Source: Heliocidaris tuberculata (taxonomy: Eukaryota > Echinodermata > Echinoidea > Camarodonta > Echinometridae). From it: a stretch of 64,000 nucleotides of DNA. Position 1 is the first letter of the stretch. Every line of letters starts with the position of its first letter. A program made the translations under genes and the position numbers. Shown here in pieces: positions 45,623 to 57,459 of the stretch. The notes beneath the pieces are model-generated. The model saw only the letters and a program-made list of their open reading frames with translations. It had not been told where the DNA came from and did not search any database. The stretch spans positions 62,001-126,000 of the forward strand of contig CM046852.1 of NCBI GenBank assembly GCA_025618425.1, in the 5' to 3' direction.

Positions 45623-46029
45623 TTACATGAACTGGATGGGATTGTATAGGTGTTATTTTAAGCATGATACACAGTAATGATCAATTATTTATTATTTATT
45701 TATTTATATTTATTATTCGTGTTTTATTTATGACATATAAAAAGCAATGTGGAGGGTAGTCCGATTCAGTTATGAAATTCCCCTTTTGGAAAGCTCGTTA
45801 TAATTATGAAAGGACTTTTTTCACCACGAATAGGAATGATAGTAGGAAAGTAAGTAATTGTTAACATGATTGTTAATGAAATGACTGTTAAATTGTCTTT
45901 TTCTCCTTCATTACTGTTCATGATTCATTTCTCTTCCTTTTCCCTTTCTCCTTCTTCTCTTTCTCTCTCTCTCTCTGTCCATTTGATTGGGGGGAGGAGG
46001 GTACGTGCCCCACCCTCTACGCCGTAGTT

Positions 46030-46290
46030 ACGCCACTGCCCATTTCTCCTTCTGTTTAATAGCGTGCGAAAAGTGCACCTTCTGTTTTTAGGTAAGTGTC
46101 CCTTTCCATTCGGGCAAGTGCCCTTTTTTCAAATTTGATTCAGGCCCATTTGATTTCTGATAAGTGCCACTTTTTCCTTAGTAAGTGCCATTTGTCCTTG
46201 CGACAATTGCCCTTTAACACTTCTGATAAGTGCCCCCTTCACCTTTATTACAGTAAGTGTCTTAAATTTCTCAAAAGATCAATATAATTA
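46030..46290 (+). repeat. Copy of the 'aagtgcccttt' minisatellite family
   Basis: About seven degenerate units of aagtgcc..ttt..ctgat, the reverse orientation of 42915-43140. Confidence 0.7.
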
Positions 46291-46360
46291 CGATAACGGT
46301 TCTCATGCTCTTGATACCATTACAGTATCATTTCACTTCAAATATATTATATAGTGCAAT

Positions 46361-46838
46361 TCTCCTTCTGATGAGTGTTCCCTTCAAATATAGATGCCCC
46401 TATACCTCTGAATAGCGCCCTTTTCTTTCTAGTGCCATTTTCCCCTCTTTTAGATATCCCTTTTCACCTATGGAAAGTGCCATAAAATCAGTAAAAAAAA
46501 ATTTAAAAAAGAGCCAAAGAATCATTATAGGCTTATAACAGATTCCCTTGATACCAGTCTTGGATCAAGGATTTTTATTTTCTGACAATTTTCTGACATT
46601 CTCCTTCTGATGAGTGTTCCCTTCAAATATAGATGCCCCTATACCTCTGAATAGCGCCCCTTTTCTTTCTTGTGCCATTTTCCCCTCTTTTAGATATCCC
46701 TTTTCACCTCTGGAAAGTACCCTAAAATCACCTGAAAAAAAAGAAGAAGAAAGAAAGAAAACCAAAGAATCATATAGGCTTATAACAGATTCCCTTGATA
46801 CCAGTCTTGGATCCAGGTTTTTTATTTTCTGACAAGCA
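46361..46838 (+). repeat. ~239-bp tandem duplication
   Basis: tctccttctgatgagtgttc, then ccttcaaatatagatgcccc and on to gattcccttgataccagtct then tggatc, occurs at 46361 and again at 46600, with small differences. The second copy runs directly into the hAT MITE below. Confidence 0.85.
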
Positions 46839-47038
46839 AAAAAAAAAAAAAGCATTAACACGTTTTTGGGGTGTACTGTTCTTCAGAAACTCTCTGACGT
46901 CAGCACTTCTAAAAAAAAATGGGGGGGGGGGCGCAAGTGACAGTAGAGGTACCCATCATACATTCAACAATGTACATTTCTCTTTCAAAAGGGGGGGGGG
47001 GGCGGGCCGGATGTGCCCCCTGCCAAATTACGCCACTG
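46802..47038. mobile_element. hAT-type MITE, 237 bp, perfect 8-bp target duplication
   Basis: It starts cagtcttggatccagg and ends aattacgccactg. The flanks are cttgatac at 46794-46801 and cttgatac at 47039-47046. The interior holds two poly-G runs. Its left end also appears in the first half of the tandem duplication (46553 on), so the duplication came after, or broke, the insertion. Confidence 0.8.
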
Positions 47039-47046
47039 CTTGATAC

Positions 47047-47975
47047 TATTACATTGTGAGGCAGTGGAGCTGTGGGCAAGTGGGCACAGAGCCCCTAACT
47101 TTAATAAGAACGAACGCTGCCCCTAAATTGAAGCAAGATGATATTTTTATATTTTTTTAAAGCTCGCTGGGTACGCTCGCTCGCTCAAATATTTCAAGCT
47201 CGAGACATCAAGTGTGTCGTAACCATAAAATCTGATATATTCCTCTAGTATGATCGTGGCGATGAGACCCCACAAATGCATTACAATTTATAGCTTGGTC
47301 AATAAGGAAAACGAAGGGTTAATGGGTGAAAATAACATTCATATGGGAAAACTGAAAATGAATTTGCGGCAGCTTTAATGATAAAGTCGCTGTCAGCAAA
47401 AGAATACTTAGCATTTACTCTTGCTGGCTTCGGTCGCTCGCAAATGAGTAATCAAAGCAATATATACAACTGCAAAGTGTTTGTTATTATGTAAAGATAG
47501 ATGAAAAATGATAATGACGAAAATCGTCTTTAATAGTGTTAAATAGAATGTAGGAGTAAACTAGGGACTCAAAATGGTATTTTTCCTTCCTTTTCACCAG
47601 TCCCCCTTTTCGCTGGTGCCTGCCCCCCACCCCCAATTTGCAAGACGCTCCGCCGCCCCTGAGTTGGAACCTAAAAAGTCCATAAGCCACATGGTTACAA
47701 AAAGAAATATTTTCAACAGAAAGGAAGATGAATTAAGATTGGAGGGAATTTATATCAGTCTCTTAGACAAAATAAAGAAGCATGGTAAAAAAATTGTCTG
47801 GACCAGATCCATAATAAAGGAGGTCTCAATAATTAGCACAATTTTGTATCTGAACTAAGGCAACACATGACTCGTAAAAAGAATCAGAACATCTAACATT
47901 GCAAAGAAAGATGTTATGATATAGAAATAATTTACTTCAAAGCATCCTGACATATTTTTTTTCTTCAACTATCTT
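47047..47975. other. Repeat fragments, no gene recognised
   Basis: The stretch 47540-47660 (cttttcaccagtcccccttt, then tcgctggtgcctg, then aagacgctccgc) resembles 39910-40040, part of the minisatellite-bearing family. The rest is AT-rich with gctcgctcg motifs. Confidence 0.45.
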
Positions 47976-48500
47976 TTCTCTGTGGTCCCTCAACTTGAGG
48001 AGGTGTGTACCGGTGATATGTACGAATTGACGTAAACCTCATTACTATGACACAAGTGGCGTTGAAAACGGTTCATTTCCGCTCCAGTGCATGTCTTCGT
48101 AGCCTACATGTTTTTGGCAACATGTGACTAATACAAAAACGATGGTTGGATATATTTCTAAAGAAAGAATGGTAAAATATCAAATTGCTTCACTACAACT
48201 TTGGAACTTGGGGGCCGTATACTGGTAAAGCATGGCGACATACATTCATTTGGTCCCTCAGAGTAGGTGTGTGCCCGTGATCTGTAAGATTTCATGGAAA
48301 ATTACATTACCATGACAACATGAGGCGTTAAAAAGACGTTGCGTGCTTTCCCAGTCATATTTTCTTACCTCACATGATTAATTTTGAAAAAGTGTTCTAT
48401 TGATGACAATTTTTATTTTTCGGTCCCTGAATTGCACCTTGGATACATTTCGGTCCTTCAATGGCTGTGCTGGAATGTATCCAAAACCGGTCCCCCTATT
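47976..48500. repeat. Degenerate relatives of the 191-bp satellite monomer
   Basis: Three starts of ggtccctca/ggtccctga or ggtccttca occur at about 47978, 48251, 48422 and 48452. In two units a 'ggtgtgt.c..gtgat.tgta' stretch is followed by cattaccatgacaacatgag or a variant. The same order is seen in the 1-1509 satellite (ggtccttcaaatgcac, gtagacacgtgaagc, catttccatggcaacaatga). Similarity is weak and judged by eye. Confidence 0.4.
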
Positions 48501-48519
48501 ACACCGTAGGCACGTATGG

Positions 48520-48655
48520 GTGTGTGTGTGTGTGTGTGTGGCCGGGAGGTTCTGTGGGGAATGAGCCACTTCTGTGTGTGTGGCTGGGAGGTTCTGTGGG
48601 TAATGAGCCAGTTCTGTACGTGTGGCTGGGAGGTTCTGTGGGGAATGAGCCAGCC
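48520..48655 (+). repeat. (gt)n followed by a ~42-bp minisatellite
   Basis: After (gt)n, three copies of gtggctgggaggttctgtgg, then ggaatgagcca, occur at about 48538, 48580 and 48622. Confidence 0.9.
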
Positions 48656-48779
48656 GAGCTCGTGAAATCTACTTATATTTATGCTCTCTATGCGTACGTG
48701 GGGGAAAACCTATTGCGTACACGATCTCTGATTGGCCTATACGTAACTACAGCGCGACGCGCCTTTTTCTTGCACGTCG

Positions 48780-49660
48780 CGGAAACCTAACTTAACGATA
48801 AAATGTTAAGAAAGATGCTTATTTATTCTTCTTTGAGTACATCATATAACAAATGAAATATCTTATACCAAATACAAATTTATATTACAATGCTTTATAT
48901 AATTATTAGATTATAACTTATACCAATGAATTCATAATAAGACATTTAACTTGTAATTTATGCTTTTGTTGGATAGAAATGCATTACACGTAAACAACAC
49001 GTCATACGCGAATGCGCGTACGACGGACTCGCTTTGAATCAAACTGGATCAAAACAACGCATCTATTTCTAATATTTCTAGACAAATATTACATATAACA
49101 TACAGACATGCAGCTTACTGTTTGAATAATTTCCTAGTCTACGGAATTCCTCTGTTTATTCGTGATCACTGATTTCATAAAAGCTATATTTGGATGTAAA
49201 TTTGGAACAACTCAAAGTGTCGGAATAAATCACTACGCTAGTTTAACATAGACCTACCTGGCAGAGCGAACTGCAGTGTATGATACACGTACAAGGTAAG
49301 CTACACGTTATAACACTATCGCGTACAATAAAAGTAAAGAGACGGGGTCGGCTCGTTACAATATTTTGAACGTTTTCGACTGTATCTGAACTGCTGAACT
49401 AGGCTTACTTGAGACAATAAGTGCAATTCAGATATCAATCCAGTCACATGAAATATGAATATCCTTTTCGTTGTTTGTACCGGCAACAAATTACTCTTTA
49501 TATCGCTATTTTTGTTTGGCAACCAGACAAAAATGACTATTTTTGCCAAAATATTCATTGTAGTGTTTGATTATACCATGTATACGGTTCATTGTCTGGA
49601 TTTCAGACCCAGTGTTTATTTTTTGCCTTCAAAGGAAATAGTTCAGTTTGGAGTAAAACC
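48780..49660. other. AT-rich intergenic DNA, no gene recognised
   Basis: No exon, RNA gene or bounded mobile element recognised. Confidence 0.45.
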
Positions 49661-49671
49661 TAAGTTCAGTT

Positions 49672-50290
49672 CTATCTGTCTTTCTCTACCTCTCTCTCTC
49701 TGTGTCTGTCTCTGTCTCTTCCTCTCTCACTTCCCATTCCTTCTCTTCCTCTTTCCCTTCCCCTCCCCTCTCCCTGTCTTAGTCTATCTCTCTCTCTTTC
49801 TGTCTCTGTCTATCCATCCCTCCTTTCTCTCTCTGTCTACCCATCTCTCTCTCCTCTCTCTCTCTCTGTCTCTGTCTCTCCATCTCCCCCCCTCTCTCTC
49901 TCTCTCTGTGCCTGTCTCTCCATCTCTCCCACTCTCTCTCTCTCTGTCTCTGTCTCTCCATCTCCCCCCCCCTCTCTCTCTCTCTCTGTGCCTGTCTCTC
50001 CATCTCTCCCACTCTCTCTCTCTGTCTCTGTCTATCCATCTCTCCCCTGTTTCTCTCCCTCTCTGTCTCTCCATCTCTCCCCCTCTCTCTGTCTCTGTCT
50101 CTCCATCTCTTCCCCTCTCTCCCTCTCCGTCTCTCCATCTCTCCCCCTCTCTCTGTCTCTGTCTCTCCATCTCTCCCCCTCTCTCTGTCTCTATCTATCC
50201 ATCTCTCCCCTCTCCCTGTCTCTATCTATCCATCTCTCCCCCTCTCTCCCTGTCTCCGTGTCTTTCTCTCTGCCTCCCCTCTCCTCTCTC
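49672..50290. repeat. ~620-bp pyrimidine minisatellite (tctctctgtctctgtctctccatctctccc)
   Basis: Units of about 30-60 bp built from ctctctgtctctgtctctcc and atctctcccc repeat throughout. The long open frames on both strands (Leu/Ser-rich and Arg/Glu-rich) follow from the repeat and are not genes. Confidence 0.92.
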
Positions 50291-50299
50291 GGATAGAGG

Positions 50300-52200
50300 G
50301 GTTATAAGTCTCCAGTCTCACCCTACCAAATTTCATTCGAAGTGAAAACGCACTCTGTCTGCACGGAAACAACGTTGAAGGATGCCTATATGTATGAAAT
50401 ATTCAAAATTAAAGGATATTCGCTTTTGAAACTAATTAACCACCAACAGCGTGTTGTTTGTGTGATGTAACGATGTTTAGAAACCAAACGTGAATGACAT
50501 TCATCATCAAGGTTACCGAAACCACAAAGCAATTTTTCATCTCCCTTTCATTCTCTCTTAAAATGATTAATTCAAGACGAAGTTCCTCATTAAATTTATT
50601 TCCTATCTCAAAGTGTCGTGTACGTGCGAGATCCGTCCGTTTGTAACCGCGGAATTCTGCAGGAAATGAATAATTAGTAGCTGGATTGGTGTATTATGTT
50701 ATTATACTGTTTAAGAAAAGAAAAGTTCAAGCCTAGAAACAGACAAGGGCAAACCCTGCATGTGAAAGCAAGATGTCATTTGAAGTTTTCATCACCAATA
50801 AATTGAGATCATGGCAAGTAGGGTGTACGGTGGGCCTACCACCCAGACGTTACAGTGTAGTTTATGACTTTATTCAGGTGAGTATTTTAGTCGACGAATA
50901 CCTCCAGACAAAATATTTCTGGAATAATTCATAAAGTGTCAGTCACATTAGTGTAATCTGGGGGGGGGGGGGGGGGGTCTCCCCCAAGTATAAGAATCTT
51001 ATAGAGTTTGTCAACATATTGACTACCCCCCCCCCCCCACAAAACAAAACGAAACAACAACAACAACAACAACAACTACAACAACAACAACAACAACCCC
51101 AAACCAAAACAACAACAAACAAACAAACACACAACAAAACGAAAATAAAATTAATCTAATAGCTGCACACGTTCATCAATCTCCTACCCCAGACCTCCCT
51201 TATTTTTTCTTCTAATTGAAACTAATTTATATGAATCTACACGGCAGGTAATTGTCCGGGTGACATTGTTGTCCGGGTACTATGACCATGGTTAATGGAA
51301 ACCCACAGTGGGCAACTGTCCGTAGGACACGCGTGTATAATAGATACTTGTCCTAGGCTTAGTAAAATAAGGTAAGTGCTCTTAGACACCAATCTATAAC
51401 CAATTAACTCTATTAAGGTGGGGGGGGGGGGGGGAGGGGTGCATTCTAAACGCTGTATATGAAATGGCCAATTATGCACAGTAAGCACATTTTTGAATGT
51501 GAGCCCAAAATATAATACCAGATTACTCATATCTTTCACCGTTATCCATGCAGAGTCCAAAAGTTAACGAACACAAAACAAGGCTTCGTCTTTTCACCAT
51601 TATCAGAGCGTAAAATATAGGTGAAAAGTAAATACAAATAAGTAAAAGAGACAAATCTACATGATTCTCTCACGAATGTATAAATGCATGGGATTCGAAT
51701 TTCAGTGTCCGCAGACGTATCCGCTTTACCATGACAACGTGATTTTACAGAATGTGGGAAGTTTGCTGAAATATATTTGCTGTGCACCTATTAACTATCT
51801 TTAATTTTAATGTTTTAGTGGAAGGGTAAACAACTCAAATCAGTTACAAAAGTTTCAAAGATAATGAGGAAGGAAAATTGAATAATTAAGAAATGCATGA
51901 GCTTCCGCTTGCGGGAGGTTCAGAATATGTATAATGCTCGGAAAGAACATCATAGTTACTCCTAATAATATTCGATCTCATTCATTTCCTGATTCATTCA
52001 CGGAAAATGAAATAGAGCAGATTATTACTTAGCCCTATCACAATACAATTATTGGTCTACTACATTTTTAATTATTTATGTATGAGGGGAAAAAGGAGAG
52101 GAATATTTTGTTCAACAACGCGAGGGTTTCTTGTAGAATGAATCCTCGTTTGATAAAATGAAACTCGGTTTCTGCAGAATGAAATCAGATGTGCTATTTC
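50300..52200. other. Intergenic with poly-G, poly-C and (aac)n tracts
   Basis: Poly-G 50960-50977, poly-C 51027-51038, (aac)n 51054-51115 and poly-G 51420-51434. No gene recognised in the rest. Confidence 0.5.
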
Positions 52201-52581
52201 TGTTATGGTGGGTTCCCACTGCCGATCAAACCAACCCGACCAATCCCGACCACATGCCTAAACAAGAGCTCTTCCCGACCGCTATTCGACCATTAACGAC
52301 CCACATTCGACCATTGACGACTCTTGCACGACGTATAGTCGACCACAACTTCGATCTCTTCTCGATCATTCCGATCTACATACGATCCCAACACGATCCC
52401 TACTAGACCAACTGGACGTCCACACGATCTCTACACAATCTCGACCCGAGCAGATCGACCTGTTCGAACAGGGATCCAAGATGAGTCGTGAATTGACTGT
52501 GGTAGCACAAAACATTATCGTCAACTGATGGTGCAGTACTCATTTTTGATCAGCGTTCAGTTCATCTCAGACAATCAAGAG

Positions 52582-52890
52582 ATGGAAATCGAACAGTTAC
52601 AGTTGTGGGCTAGGTGGTTAGAGCTCCAGAGAAACAGGGTAATGGCTGTGGTTCAGCTCGAAGAGGAAGAAGTCGCAAGAGGACGCGTAGACAGCAACGG
52701 CGCAGGGAAATCTTGGTGAGCCAGTGGTTGACTCGGAGACCGCTCTTTGGACAATTTGAACAGCTGCTGAAAGAGCTCAATAGGGAGGACCCAAAAGGGT
52801 TTAAAAATTTCCTGAGAGTGGACGTCGACATGTTTGGGGAGCTTCTTGACCGCATATCGCCTCGAATAAAGAAGCAGGACACTAACTTCA
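52582..52890 (+). pseudogene. Harbinger transposase exon 1 (HARBI1-like N-terminus)
   Basis: The ATG at 52582 starts MEIEQLQLWARWLELQRNRV, then MAVVQLEEEEVARG. After a one-base shift near 52680 the other frame continues RRQQRRREILVSQWLTRRPL, then FGQFEQLLKELN, then FKNFLRVDVDMFGELLDRIS and PRIKKQDTNF. The W..RP..G.F..LL.EL and F.NFLR....F..LL..I.P.I.K.DT pattern is the N-terminal region of Harbinger nucleases. The exon ends before a GTTAAT donor at 52891. Confidence 0.85.
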
Positions 52891-53758
52891 GTTAATTACA
52901 CCTTTCTAAAACCATGATGAAATAGTCGTAATATATCAAATCACTTTCTTACAAATATAAATCTTGTAAATACTCATTTTGTAATTCTCTGGTAATTACC
53001 ACAGGAAAGTACTACGGGATATGTCCGTTACCACAGACTCGCTATGTCGAAAGTATAGTATAGTATCACACACTGGTAATCACAGGACAGTGCCACAAAC
53101 CCAGGGAATACTTACCACCAGAAGGTATCTCATACTTGCTACCACAGGACTACATGCTCTTTCCAAGTCATTGCACTAAGTCTTACTATCATGTGGTAAT
53201 TACAAACGAGTCTGTACTGGTGTTCTGTACAGTAATTGTCTTGATATTGCCCGTTCTCTGGCATTTATCATCCGTTTTTATGCATGAGGCGTCATATGAA
53301 AGGGAACATACTGAAATTTTATGTGATGCTATTCTTGTTTTAAACTGATCACGCTTATATCTCTGAAAACTAAAAAGTTGAAATTCGCGCGTGCTAATTT
53401 AATTTTGGTAACACATCTTTCCTTTGTTTTGATTCATTCATGCGGGATTAATGAATAATAAGTTGTACATCATGAAAGCGAGAAGAATAACTTTTCGTCC
53501 AGGTATATCTCATCAAGGAATTTGTTCATAATATGCACTGTATAGTATGTTCTAACAGTTCTGACAGTACAAAATGATGGAGCAATTATGGCAGAAGTGT
53601 ATGGTTTTATGTTTTATTGATGCGGTATTGCAATACACCACTGGAGAACCACAGAGGCCAATTAGAAGAGGCAATTTATATGCCTAACCATGAAAGATGT
53701 ACCACATCATGACGGTTTTGTAAGGGCAATTAACATTCAAATACTTTCTTAATTTTAG

Positions 53759-54405
53759 GGAAGCCCTGCAACCTGGATTGAAGTTGGCCGTCTCCATTCG
53801 TCATCTTGCAACTTGATATGCAGACCTGATGTACCTTTTTATACTATTGAATTACTTGCAAATGTTATAAGAAATGATATAGGTGTTAAGGGTTTTTCAT
53901 TTGCTCAGAATGAAGTTAAACAAGTGCTATACGCTGATGATGTAACAATTTTCGTACAAGATTCACAGTCCTTAGAATATTAGAGTAATTCCAGATTGGG
54001 TGTGCATAGTTCAATATTACGTATTTTTGTTTGTTTTGTTGTTGTTGTTGTTATTTTTTGGTGCTGTTTTTTTAAAAGCATGTACATGTATTATACAATT
54101 ATTAATCTTATTATGTTATTGTGTAATCTTTATAGTGCAAGTATATATGTTATACTGTTCAAAATTATTTGTAATATTTTATTTCATTATGTAATGTTTT
54201 ATGATACATGTACGATTTGTTTGTGAATATATCAAAAATAAATTTTGTTTCAAAACAACAAAAAAAGTTCCGAGTGGGAAAAAATACCATCAGCAAGCTC
54301 GTCCCAGAAGTATTGGAAGCTTTGATACAGGAGTATTCTGAAGAGGTTCTGCCAGCCATCGTCACCCCTGAGCAGTAGCAGGAAATTGCCAGCGAAAGAT
54401 CGAGT
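53759..54405 (+). pseudogene. Harbinger transposase exon 2, split by a LINE
   Basis: The acceptor tttttag-like (aattttag) is at 53751-53758. The exon reads, after a one-base loss, ALQPGLKLAVSIRHLAT, a TGA, then YADLMY to 53834. It resumes at 54268 with FRVGKNTISKLVPEVLEALI, then QEYSEEVLPAIVTPEQ, a TAG at 54376-54378 (Trp expected), and QEIASER. Without the insert LMY-FRVGKNTIS joins as in intact HARBI1-like proteins. The sequence then switches to subterminal repeats; the DDE catalytic region was lost by deletion. Confidence 0.85.
53835..54266 (+). mobile_element. 5'-truncated LINE insert in the Harbinger exon
   Basis: The 432-bp insert reads PFYTIELLANVIRNDIGVKG, then QVLYADDVTIFVQD. This is RT motif C (YADD) of the L1/Tx1 type, judged by the IELLANxIR..I.G spacing. 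A short AT-rich end and an A-rich tail (54252-54266) follow. The coding part after YADD is missing, so the copy is also internally deleted. A target duplication could not be defined. Confidence 0.75.
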
Positions 54406-55126
54406 GCGGTCGAGAAGTGCTCGGGATGTGATCGAGAAGCAGTCGAGAAGTGAGCGAGTTCGGTCGAGTAACTGTTTAGGGCAGACATGTATCGATCGTG
54501 AAACGGTTGAGTTGTTGATCGAGTTGATCGGGAACCAATCGTGTAGAAGTTGTGTATAAATTGAGATGATCGGGTAGTGATCGGCGGAAAAAATCCACCC
54601 CGACCAAACTAGACCTCTATACGATCGATTCCCGATCAGCTCGACCTCTACTCGATCAATACACGATCGCTGTACGACCGCTTGCCTTCTCGACCCCTAC
54701 ACGATATTTTTTGACATGCCAAAAATTGTCGCGTAGGAAGCCAGATCGATACCGATCAAGGTAGACCGACCCTGATCGCCCTTCCCGGCCGAGCCCGACC
54801 AGGCCAAAATAGCTTGATCGGGCTTGGTCTGGTTGGTTTGATCGGCAGTGGGAACCCACCATTATACATGACTTTGTATAATGTAAACGCGAGGTTAAGT
54901 ACAAGATTCAGAACACAGCATCATGACAGTGACTGATGCTTTTCTAGTGAAAATGCTGGAGGGAGTTGGGGGGGGGGGGGGGTTAATTTTATCTGAGATT
55001 AATGGATGATTTATTCTACCTGACCTATAAGGAAGTAAGTATAGTTGCTTTTAGGGAAGTGACCAGAGGGACCTACGGCTTAAGTCCTTTCCAGGGGAAT
55101 GGGTACTTGAGAATTAATGCGCCTTA

Positions 55127-55935
55127 AGGGGCCGTCACATATCCAAAACGGAGCCCGCCCGACTTCTCTGCGAGCTCAAAAGGGGCCGGTGTCTGCTCGA
55201 TCACTGCGTTTTTTAGGGGTCGGCCGACGTTCGCAGGGCACCAAAACCTGCTCCCATTTCACCGATTTTCCAATTGCGAATTTTGTAGTCGCAGAGCTCA
55301 TAAACAGGTCGACCGTATATCGCTCGGGCATTAGACTATTTAGGGGCTTTAAAAATCGAACGGAGCTGCGCGGCCGCCGCACGGGCTCCCTATGATACTC
55401 GAACGACCCCCTTCCGAGTCCCGCCAGACTTGTACAAAATCGGGCGTGCTTCGAGCGGTGCTGGTGTCGGGCCGTCGTCGGCCGGCTTCTACGGGCCCCG
55501 GCAGGGCTCCTCCTGTCAACTTAGGAAATTGGCCCCTGAGGTATGCTCATATACTTAAACACGGAATTAACGCCCTTCTGGCTCCTAACAGACGACATAT
55601 TCGAGGCGACGGAGGACGCCAGACAGGACTAGGACGGAACCCGCCCGGGCGTCGCTCGGGTGTCGGGCGGGCACCGACAGACCTATCGATCATCGACCGA
55701 AACTCGGACGGAGCCCGCCCTTATGTCGAGCGAGCTTCGCCCGATTCCTGTTTGCTAACTAACGGGCGCCGGTCGATTTCTGACCACTAATGTTCAAAGG
55801 GCACCTCCCGATCGATCGAGCCCGTCCAGTATGTGACAGGGTATAGATTTAAAAAATACGCTTGACTCCATGGCAGATCAATCCACAAATCCACAAATTC
55901 GGCCGGAAGCCGTTGGATATGTGACGCAGGATTTA
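55127..55935. mobile_element. GC-rich foldback DNA element (~0.8 kb)
   Basis: The left end ccgtcacatatccaaaacgg and the right end (reverse complement gcgtcacatatccaacgg) form inverted repeats. The interior is GC- and CpG-rich with cccgcccg/gggcgggc motifs, unlike its surroundings. A second gtatgtgaca motif at 55833 could be an internal end. Open frames at 55117-55790 fall inside it and show no known domain. Confidence 0.55.
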
Positions 55936-57455
55936 GTTTAGGACACTTAGTGCATCAAACTTGGTTTCGAACCCGAGACCTCCCTGTCAAGAGGCCACTG
56001 ATTCTATATACCATTACCACTGCGCCCCGTGGGTTCCATACTCAATCAAAAACACATTCATTTTAATTTGGAGATGGGGGAGGGGGCGGGGACTCCGATC
56101 AACTTCCCAGAATTTAGGCTTTCCCTATGGCATTAAGGGAGCAGTCGTTATGACTTTATGATTAATTTAACCATAAAGGCACGTGGATTTTCAATTGGCT
56201 ACACTCAACCAAAGACGGATCCAGGATTTCTTTTTTTAAGTGCGTACTCAAGGTTTGCAAATTAGGTTTCAAATGCATGGCGGGCGGGGGGCGAGGGGGG
56301 GGGGGGGGGGAGGGGGGGGGGGGGTGTGCACGGCCCGGTTGTACCCACTTAAATCCGCGACTGGTTATACCCAACGCATGTCTCTTTGCCAGTGGAAAAC
56401 GCGCAAATTATTATTTTTTTCATCAACATTGTCATCTTACTTTTTGGTTTTTGAGGTACTATTGGATCACAAATAAAATTTGCTCATAAATGTGGAAATC
56501 ATAGAAATTATACTGGTCTGCGAAGGGTGTAACGACAGACCAATATCACTTTAAACTGAGAGACCTGACCCAGTCATAATCATAAAGGAGTATAATATTC
56601 TCAGAAATTTTTATTTATTGCCGACAATTTCGATTCACTGTATTGCACTTAATTATGCTGGTCATGAATATGAATATTCTGAATAAAAAATCCCCAACCA
56701 AACAACGAGAACATTGAAACCTTTATATTGTGAATGTAAATTTGACTTTGTTGTGGACATATTATTGTACTTTTCTTAGGTCGGAGTGAGAGAAAAATAA
56801 ATCGAGGGATATGAATATTTAGAACATCCTGTTCTTCTATAGGTTACATGGTTAAGTGAGAAGTACTGCATTATGTAAATCACATTTTGCAGCCCCATAA
56901 TACTAATTTTTTTGTTCGTTGAGATTGCCGCGAGACAATCTTCCCACACAGAGCTCGTTACTTCACTCGATTCAAACCGCCAGCATGGCCAAGGGAGCTA
57001 TGGGATACAGTCATTCTCAGCAGTTCCAGAATTGTGCCATTAATTGTATGTCTTTTTAAACCCTTTTAGGATAGGAATTATTTAAGGGCTAAATTGATCA
57101 CATTTTGTTCTTCAGATTGGCAACAATATTTTTTTTTTTTTTTTTTTTTTGCTACACGGTTCTAATAAGGTGTAAGGTCTTTGAAAAAAATATTGTCAAA
57201 CAGTTGAAAAAAATTGCCAATTTTGAGAAAAACAATGATTTTGAACCTCTCAATGTGTTGCCAATTTAAGGATTTGAAGCGTATTCTTGTTTTTAGAATC
57301 CCTGGCATCAAACGCAATGTGGTCATGCAACAAAAATGGATAAAGTGTGTGCAGAAATTTTTGCTCTTTCTACTCATACATCTGGTATATTCTTAGAGCT
57401 CTGAATCAAAATTTATTGAGCCAAACCACAAAATGTGGTCAATTGTCTCGAAAGG
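55936..57455. other. Intergenic, no gene recognised
   Basis: 56210-56370 looks like a MITE: ggatccaggatttc at the left, ttaaatccgcgactgg at the right, and poly-G runs at 56294-56325. Elsewhere AT-rich, with poly-T at 57130-57150. Confidence 0.45.
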
Positions 57456-57459
57456 GTTA

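Larger units (their letters stand above)
52206..54861 (+). mobile_element. PIF/Harbinger DNA transposon with TTA target duplication
   Basis: The terminal inverted repeats exceed 35 bp: tggtgggttcccactgccga then tcaaaccaacc at the left, and its reverse complement at the right. tta lies directly outside both ends (52203-52205 and 54862-54864), as expected for Harbinger, which targets TWA. The subterminal 200-400 bp on each side are full of cgac/gatcg motifs in opposite orientation. It contains a broken transposase gene in two exons, the second interrupted by a LINE, and the catalytic DDE core is missing, so it is inactive. Confidence 0.92.

Noticed and set aside
49455..50345. 296-residue open frame, Leu/Ser-rich, and opposing Arg/Glu-rich frames
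   Set aside because: It is produced by the pyrimidine minisatellite; any frame through tctctc repeats stays open. No unique coding sequence.
53759..53985. A single RT gene starting at the acceptor at 53759
   Set aside because: The first 75 bases are Harbinger transposase, and only what follows 53834 is LINE. The apparent continuity is an insertion junction.
55117..55790. Two plus-strand frames (92 and 132 residues) as a gene
   Set aside because: They fall within the inverted-repeat GC-rich element, overlap oddly and show no recognisable domain or splice structure.
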